NCBI GenBank assembly: GCA_015066385.1
Contig: SVOJ01000001.1
Span: forward strand, 62,001-126,000
Reading direction: 5' to 3'
Length of the DNA stretch: 64,000 bases
DNA from: Oscillospiraceae bacterium
GTDB lineage: Bacteria > Bacillota > Clostridia > Oscillospirales > Acutalibacteraceae
Below the pieces are notes generated by a model. It was not told where the DNA came from and made no database searches. It saw nothing but the letters and a program-made list of their open reading frames with translations. How positions within the stretch are numbered: position 1 is the first letter of the stretch; each line of letters starts with the position of its first letter. Shown piece by piece: positions 59,010 to 64,000 of the stretch. The position numbers and the translations under genes are program-made.

Positions 59010-59947
59010 TCTTCAAAAGTCTCCTCAACTGCGTCATCAAGTGATACTTCATCTGCTTCTTGATAATCATCACTTGCAGAAGAAAACTCAAAGGTTTCTT
59101 GAAGATGTGCCTTTTTGTTGGAGTATAGGTTTGCCCAACGCAATGGATAACGCATCTTTTTATTATAAGCTAAAAGCATAGCCTCGGCATATCCCATAGA
59201 GCCGGATGCTCTTTCTTTTGCTGTTCGAGTAATGTCCTTCGCTGAATATATACCAACTTTATCCTTGAAAAGGTCATCTCTCAACTTGTCACCGAAAGCT
59301 ACAATAAGGCGAGCTATGCCTTTAAGCATATTTGAAGACAAGGAGTACGGTTCACCTTCCCAAGTGCTGACGGTAAGACGAAGGGTACGGTCAAGAACAT
59401 GAAACCCGAATTTTTCATAAATGTATTCTAATGAAGAAACAGCACAAATAGTATTTATGCCCCTGGTAGCCCCAATAACCAACTGATAGGACTCAACAAG
59501 GTCTTTTATTATAAGCTGCATATCGTTGCCCGCTTCAAGGTTTGCCATAAAGATTTCATATGGTACGAGAGGCTTTACGCATTTTTGCTGATTTGCAAAA
59601 ACATCGGCTTCCATTGTGTAATCCATATCATCGTAAACCATACACCATACAGGGGTCTCACGGGAGTTTGATACCGCTGCGATTATTTCGATGGTGTGCT
59701 GTCCATTGAAAACATAATTTATACCATCACGCCTACTAACTTTTACCGGATTTACTTGATAAATATCAAAACTCTCAACGGTTCTTCTGATATGTGAGGT
59801 AGAAAGATTTCTTTGATAATCCTGGTTTGATACAAGATTTTTAATTGGAATAAGTTCAAATTTTACATTGGGAATAAACAAACTCAAGTCAAGAATATCT
59901 TCACTCGGTTCGGTATTTTCAAATAAATCTTGGATATTATCTTCCAT
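59006..59947 (-). CDS. ParB-like DUF6551 protein
   Basis: 313 residues. ParB/Srx-like N-terminal domain with FELIPIKNLVSNQDYQRNLS and YVFNGQHTIEIIAAV (in place of GEhR/GQHR). A helical C-terminal region and acidic tail follow. Similar ParB-like proteins cluster with recombinases in Clostridia. They probably bind DNA or nucleotide (CTP binding not evident). Five nucleotides separate it from the preceding ParB-related gene. Confidence 0.82.
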   Translation of the reverse strand: MEDNIQDLFENTEPSEDILDLSLFIPNVKFELIPIKNLVSNQDYQRNLSTSHIRRTVESFDIYQVNPVKVSRRDGINYVFNGQHTIEIIAAVSNSRETPVWCMVYDDMDYTMEADVFANQQKCVKPLVPYEIFMANLEAGNDMQLIIKDLVESYQLVIGATRGINTICAVSSLEYIYEKFGFHVLDRTLRLTVSTWEGEPYSLSSNMLKGIARLIVAFGDKLRDDLFKDKVGIYSAKDITRTAKERASGSMGYAEAMLLAYNKKMRYPLRWANLYSNKKAHLQETFEFSSASDDYQEADEVSLDDAVEETFED

Positions 59948-59952
59948 TGTTT

Positions 59953-60903
59953 TTACTCCTTTATTTCTGAATACATTGATTGAATAGCACTATTAAGTTC
60001 TCTTAATGCTTTTTTTAATCGTGTTTTTGCCAGGGCGCTTACCTTTGTCATATCCGTTGCTGCCTTAGTTCTATTAACAGAACTTATCCACATCGGAATT
60101 GTCAGAGTAAGGCTTGAAACCTCTGCATCCGGGTCATATTCTGGCATATTTTTTATCAAGCCAACTGTAGGCATTGTTTTACTCTCAAATCCGGGGGTTT
60201 GCAATAATATTTCACGGGGTGCTGAATAGTTTTTATTATTCTTATGCTCGGTTAATATTTTTTCCGCTGCTGTCCTTATTTCATTGGGGGGCAGAGAAAC
60301 GATAGCTTCCATATTTTCGTGTGAAATGCGAATATTTCCGCTGATGATGCCTTTTGCCAAATCAGGCGAAACTTCCATAATGGTATCTACCATTTCTGCG
60401 TAAATTCCATATTTTCGTACCGTAACATATGAAATGTGGTAGTCAGCACCTATTCTTTGTCTGGTACTGGTTGCAGTTTCATCATACTTTGTACCCCCGA
60501 TTTGCTGTTTATATTTAGGATTCCTATTTGCAAGTTTTCTCGCTTCCATATGAGAGTGAGCACCAAGAACCCTTTCAAAAATATACCTTTTTCCAATCAA
60601 ATATTTTTTCATTTCTTCAGGGAGCCATTTGCGATTTGCAAGTTCATATTTGCAAATCCACAAAAGTGCCTCTTCCATATTTTTGGCTTTTATGTGTTCG
60701 ATGCGGTATGATATATCATTTTTCTTGCAATATTCAAAGGCCTCATGGTCGGTTAAGACATAAAGATTCCAAACTTTAATAGTTCCTTGATAACCTTTTT
60801 CATCCAATTCTTTATGTAGGTCTTTTACCTCTTTTGGTGTTAGCGGGTAAATGTAATGCTCCCATTCCGGGTTGGTTTTAAGATAGAGGCTCTCATTGAC
60901 CAT
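59953..60903 (-). CDS. ParB-related DNA-binding protein
   Basis: 316 residues. N-terminal ParB-like fold (YIYPLTPKEVKDLHKELDEK, IKVWNLYVLTDHEAFEYCKK) and central HTH (TRQRIGADYHISYVTVRKYG), then a helix ISGNIRISHENMEAIVSLPP as in ParB/RepB proteins. The start at 60903 is supported by AAGGAGG; it overlaps the previous gene by 11 nt. Second DNA-binding protein of the recombinase operon. Confidence 0.78.
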   Translation of the reverse strand: MVNESLYLKTNPEWEHYIYPLTPKEVKDLHKELDEKGYQGTIKVWNLYVLTDHEAFEYCKKNDISYRIEHIKAKNMEEALLWICKYELANRKWLPEEMKKYLIGKRYIFERVLGAHSHMEARKLANRNPKYKQQIGGTKYDETATSTRQRIGADYHISYVTVRKYGIYAEMVDTIMEVSPDLAKGIISGNIRISHENMEAIVSLPPNEIRTAAEKILTEHKNNKNYSAPREILLQTPGFESKTMPTVGLIKNMPEYDPDAEVSSLTLTIPMWISSVNRTKAATDMTKVSALAKTRLKKALRELNSAIQSMYSEIKE

Positions 60904-61282
60904 CAATATCAGCCTCCTTGCTAACTCGTAATTCCTCCGCACCTGTCATTGAAAATACAGCTATTGATTTTCCTTGAATCACATCGCCACTTAATCTGTA
61001 GGTGCTTTTTACTCTCCATTCGGGACAAACCTCTAATAATTTTTTTACAAAAGAACGACTATAAATTTCGCAACATCGACCATCTTTCAATTTGTTATAC
61101 GAAACTCTATGTGTGTCTGCAAACTTTTCAGAGCCTCGCATAATTGCGATACTCTTTTCGTTTGGGTTTACCATAAGCAATATGTAATCGGGATTGCCTA
61201 AAGCAGACAGAACCCTGGTATGTATGCAAACTCTGAATTTTGAAAAATCCACAAGCAATGAAGCCGGTAATCCTGCTGTCAT
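60893..61282 (-). CDS. Accessory-domain protein, short version
   Basis: 129 residues made of one domain (FRVCIHTRVLSALGNPDYIL, LMVNPNEKSIAIMRGSEKFA, YSRSFVKKLLEVCPEWRVKS, TYRLSGDVIQGKSIAVFSMT). The same strand pattern, VNPxxxxxAx and the W-x-(2-4)-YR-x-x-G block, occurs in the next protein upstream and in the C-terminus of the recombinase. No family name known to me. Overlaps both neighbours (4 and 11 nt), so expression is coupled. Confidence 0.75.
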   Translation of the reverse strand: MTAGLPASLLVDFSKFRVCIHTRVLSALGNPDYILLMVNPNEKSIAIMRGSEKFADTHRVSYNKLKDGRCCEIYSRSFVKKLLEVCPEWRVKSTYRLSGDVIQGKSIAVFSMTGAEELRVSKEADIDGQ

Positions 61283-61986
61283 ACATTTTCCCCTCCTTCA
61301 GGAATACTTTCTATTGTAAGTTCGGCAGTGGGTGCGTTGTTTTCTTTTTTCTCCTGAACTCCAAAAACGGTATAACCATCAAATATATTAACTTGCAACA
61401 GTTTTTGATGCTCTTCAACCGGAAGACCGAACTGATCTTGCCATTCAGCAGGAAAAATTGGTGTGCGTGAGGTTCTGATTTTACCATCATCCTTTACTGT
61501 TCGCTGATACATTTCGGTTGCATTTAAGTCGAAGAGGATAAGAAAATCATCTCCGCTTTTTATAATTTTGCCGAGCATCTTATATCTGTAGTTAGGATTC
61601 CAACCCATCAAACTTACAAGCTTTGCAAAAAACAAACGGCAAGTAATCTGCTTGGGTTTGCGTTTTCCATTCTTATTGTTGCACCACAAAAATGAGTCTT
61701 TATCATCCTCATTACAGGGGCGTACTGCAAGTTTCATTGTTTCGGGATTTACAAGTATCTGCACATACTCAACCTCAGGTAGTTTCTTTATACACGCAGT
61801 ATTTAAAGAAACCTTGCAGTTATTAAATGTTATAGATGGCTCATACATATGAGCAAAAAACTCGCCACGAACAACTTGGAATCCCTCATATGAAAAATCC
61901 GGGTCTTCAATAATCTCAATTCTTGTATCAGATGCTTTTTCTTCATTTAAGGCTAAAGCTACAGGGTCATTAATATATGTATCCAT
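61279..61986 (-). CDS. Accessory-domain protein, long version
   Basis: 235 residues. Residues ~30-165 match the recombinase C-terminal domain closely: ITFNNCKVSLNTACIKKLPE, YVQILVNPETMKLAVRPCNE, FFAKLVSLMGWNPNYRYKML, FLILFDLNATEMY. The remainder has PAEWQDQFGLPVEEHQKLLQ, which also has a counterpart in the recombinase (YPNDWADSFGSDYYLHAQ). It begins at the last base of the recombinase stop codon. Probably assembles with the recombinase; inference. Confidence 0.78.
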   Translation of the reverse strand: MDTYINDPVALALNEEKASDTRIEIIEDPDFSYEGFQVVRGEFFAHMYEPSITFNNCKVSLNTACIKKLPEVEYVQILVNPETMKLAVRPCNEDDKDSFLWCNNKNGKRKPKQITCRLFFAKLVSLMGWNPNYRYKMLGKIIKSGDDFLILFDLNATEMYQRTVKDDGKIRTSRTPIFPAEWQDQFGLPVEEHQKLLQVNIFDGYTVFGVQEKKENNAPTAELTIESIPEGGENV

Positions 61987-63884
61987 TATTCATTTCCTCC
62001 TAAATCTGCTCCGTCTTTGGAAGCTGTGTTTTTAATATCACTAATTATTTGTTGAATATTGTTTGCAATATCGTTCGGTGCCGTAACTTGTAATTCTGGC
62101 ATGAAAGGTATGCTTTTTGCATCCGCTTTTTCCCATTTTTCCTCGCCATCCATACACATAGGGGTTTCATTTGTTTGGGCGTGCAAATAATAATCACTAC
62201 CAAAGCTGTCCGCCCAATCATTTGGATATGCTACGACTTTTTCACGAACATCAGGCATTACCGGAGTAACATCGCTATGTTCGGCATCTTGGGTTTCGGC
62301 ATCAAGCACGGCTTTGGGGATGAAAAGTTCTGTTTCTTTTAAATCGAATATAAGTATAGATTCATCTCCTTTTGTTCTCTTTATACCTCTTATTCGATAT
62401 CGGTATTCCGGGATCCATTCAAACAAATCATACATGGTTTTTATAAAAGCTGCTCCGCTGATTACTTTCGGAACATAATCACCATCGGGGGTAAGGCGTG
62501 ACCACTTGAGAGCATTCCTCACAGTTTTATCGCAAGGTCGAACTGCAAGTAAATGTTGAACCGGATTGACAAGGATTTCTACATACATTTTTTTGTCGAA
62601 CTTTTTAATACACGATGTAGAAAATGTGACATGGTCGCAGAAAAATGATATGCACATTTTATCTTGGGTATCGAAAAACTGCGACCGAGCAATTTCAAAA
62701 CCACGCAAATCAAACTCACCTGATTTAGCAGTTACCTGTATTGGTTCATCTTGCGTAGGGGTATCCGGAACAACGCTCGCAGATGCCTCGTAATAATCGT
62801 CCCGTGTGAAACCTCCCCATCGGGGATTAATGGATACAAATCCTTTTAATGCACCGCTTGAGATTACTTTTAATTCGGGCAGAATTCCTTTGTTTCCGTA
62901 TTTAGCATTATTAATTAAGTGCTGCACGGCAATAAAATCGTCACGAGAAACGATGCCCTCGTGTTGCTCTCTCCATAGATGCTGCGTCTTATTTCCTCTG
63001 TTTTTGACAGATTTATGATTTAGATAATTAGGTGTATATGTTTTTCTTGTTAAAACATCGCCACAATGTCTTTCATTGCGGAGAATTCCAAGAACAGTTC
63101 CTGACGCCCATTCACTTTTTCCTTTTGGGGTTAATATTTCAAGTTTAGTTAGTGTATCAGCTATCTGCTGACTCGTATAACCATAAAGATACATAAAGAA
63201 AATTAATCGTACAACGGGTGCCTCTTCCTCACAAATTATCAATTTGCCTTCTTCGTTATGGCGGTAACCATAAAGTTCGGGGGTCAACAAAATACCATGG
63301 CTAAATCGCATCTCTAATGAGGAGTTCATTATGCGGCTCTTTGCATGAGACTCCTCCTGTGCCATAGCCGCTTGAAACGAGAGCGTCATTTCGGTGTCTT
63401 CTTTTAAAGTAAATATGTGCTCCGTCTCAAAGAAAACGCCAACCGGGTCTCTCATCTCGGACAGCTCTCTTACAATTCTAATGCAATCAACGATATTTCT
63501 CGCGAAACGGGACACGCTCTTTGTAATTATCAAATCGATTTTTCCAGCTTTGCAGTCATCAATCATCTGATTAAAAGCCTCTCGATGCATCAAAGAAGTA
63601 CCTGAAATACCTTCATCGGCATAGATGTCTACCAAGGCCCAGTTATCGTGCTTGTCAACCATGTCTTCATAGTAATTCTTTTGAATTTCAAATGAGGTGG
63701 TTTGTTGGATATTATCTGTCGAAACACGAACATATACTGCCACTCGTTTAAATTTTTCATCATAAAAATCGGGAGCAGCTTCAGCCGGAATTACTTCCAT
63801 ATTGGATGTGTCCATGCCCCTATATCTCTGCCTGATTTTTTCTTTCTGCTCGGCTTTGAGCAGCCGTTTTGAACTGTTTAACAT
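61986..63884 (-). CDS. Large serine recombinase 3 with fused accessory domain
   Basis: 632 residues. Resolvase domain with S55 (AVYVRVSTD), TKSVSRFARNIVDCI, and a recombinase domain (APVVRLIFFMYLYGYTSQQI). The zinc ribbon is degenerate: its place reads KVISSGALKGFVSINPRWGG, without the CxxC pairs. Residues ~390-530 carry the accessory domain shared with the next two genes, followed by NDWADSFGSDYYLHAQ and a disordered C-terminus. First gene of the operon continuing through 58830. Site specificity unknown. Confidence 0.9.
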   Translation of the reverse strand: MLNSSKRLLKAEQKEKIRQRYRGMDTSNMEVIPAEAAPDFYDEKFKRVAVYVRVSTDNIQQTTSFEIQKNYYEDMVDKHDNWALVDIYADEGISGTSLMHREAFNQMIDDCKAGKIDLIITKSVSRFARNIVDCIRIVRELSEMRDPVGVFFETEHIFTLKEDTEMTLSFQAAMAQEESHAKSRIMNSSLEMRFSHGILLTPELYGYRHNEEGKLIICEEEAPVVRLIFFMYLYGYTSQQIADTLTKLEILTPKGKSEWASGTVLGILRNERHCGDVLTRKTYTPNYLNHKSVKNRGNKTQHLWREQHEGIVSRDDFIAVQHLINNAKYGNKGILPELKVISSGALKGFVSINPRWGGFTRDDYYEASASVVPDTPTQDEPIQVTAKSGEFDLRGFEIARSQFFDTQDKMCISFFCDHVTFSTSCIKKFDKKMYVEILVNPVQHLLAVRPCDKTVRNALKWSRLTPDGDYVPKVISGAAFIKTMYDLFEWIPEYRYRIRGIKRTKGDESILIFDLKETELFIPKAVLDAETQDAEHSDVTPVMPDVREKVVAYPNDWADSFGSDYYLHAQTNETPMCMDGEEKWEKADAKSIPFMPELQVTAPNDIANNIQQIISDIKNTASKDGADLGGNE

Positions 63885-63944
63885 TTAAGTCACTCCGTTT
63901 TACTTTTATGTATCAAAGTGTACATTAGTTAAGAAGAAAAGAAA

Positions 63945-63980
63945 AATAACCACAGGTACATTCCTATACCTATGGTTATT
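63945..63980. terminator. Hairpin at the right edge
   Basis: AATAACCACAGGTA / TACCTATGGTTATT with one mismatch and an 8-nt loop, T/A-rich flanks. Probably a bidirectional terminator between the recombinase operon and whatever lies to the right. Confidence 0.6.
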
Positions 63981-64000
63981 AAACAAAATACATTTATTAA

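Noticed and set aside
63885-64000. tRNA gene at the right edge
   Set aside because: The inverted repeat is a simple 14-bp hairpin; no cloverleaf, TTC loop or anticodon arm is present.

Overview
The window reads as low-to-mid GC Firmicutes DNA, most likely from a gut Clostridium-type bacterium. The signs are strong GGAGG ribosome sites with occasional GTG/TTG starts, sigma-A promoters, ImmA/IrrE and large serine recombinases, and an HK97-like siphophage gene order typical of clostridial prophages. Species is not resolvable from the sequence alone.

Layout. (1) 1-3.4 kb, minus strand: a restriction island with Mrr and the first 776 residues of a type I HsdR that runs off the left edge. (2) 3.4-7.5 kb: a minus-strand operon (Xre repressor, J-domain-like protein, HIRAN protein, ImmA/IrrE protease, small protein) divergent from a Y-family DNA polymerase, with repeated GAAGTT operator sites and opposed promoters between them. 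(3) 7.5-8.1 kb: AT-rich non-coding DNA ending in a consensus promoter for a second Xre regulator. (4) 8.1-19.4 kb: early phage genes, comprising a sigma-region-4-like regulator, RecB-like Fe-S nuclease (DUF2800), DUF2815 ssDNA-binding protein, family A DNA polymerase, VapE-type primase/helicase, VRR-NUC nuclease, SNF2-type helicase and ArpU/DUF1492 late regulator. (5) 19.5-20.6 kb: HNH endonuclease, a probable cos region and the small terminase. (6) 20.6-30.1 kb: an unusual cargo block between the small and large terminase genes, holding SAM synthetase, two DNA methyltransferases, an amidoligase and a gamma-glutamylcyclotransferase, plus many small proteins. Its cassettes begin with copies of one promoter-like motif. 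(7) 30.1-51.1 kb: large terminase, PAPS-reductase-like protein, portal, ClpP-like protease, capsid, connectors, major tail protein, G/GT chaperones with a -1 slippery site, Ig-like tail proteins, tape measure, Dit, tail endopeptidase, tail fibre, holin and a frameshifted endolysin. (8) 51.1-53.4 kb: a self-contained two-gene moron (own promoter and terminator) encoding a nuclease-like membrane protein and a 52-residue membrane peptide. (9) 53.4-56.97 kb: Zn-ribbon/HTH regulator, SHOCT-like peptide and two tandem large serine recombinases, where the prophage probably ends. (10) 57-58.7 kb, minus strand: a secreted EndA/NucA-like nuclease and a small partner. (11) 58.8-63.9 kb, minus strand: a second recombinase operon in which one accessory domain occurs three times (fused to the recombinase and in two separate proteins), followed by two ParB-like proteins and a 59-residue protein.

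The features most likely to be new are the phage promoter class ACTGGATA-N16-TAATAT (five copies), the nuclease-plus-membrane moron, the recombinase operon with the triplicated domain, the Xre/J/HIRAN/ImmA/DinB module that looks like a damage-responsive switch, and a cytosine methyltransferase carrying about twelve TL-containing repeats. No tRNA, rRNA or CRISPR array was seen. No attL/attR pair could be identified by eye.
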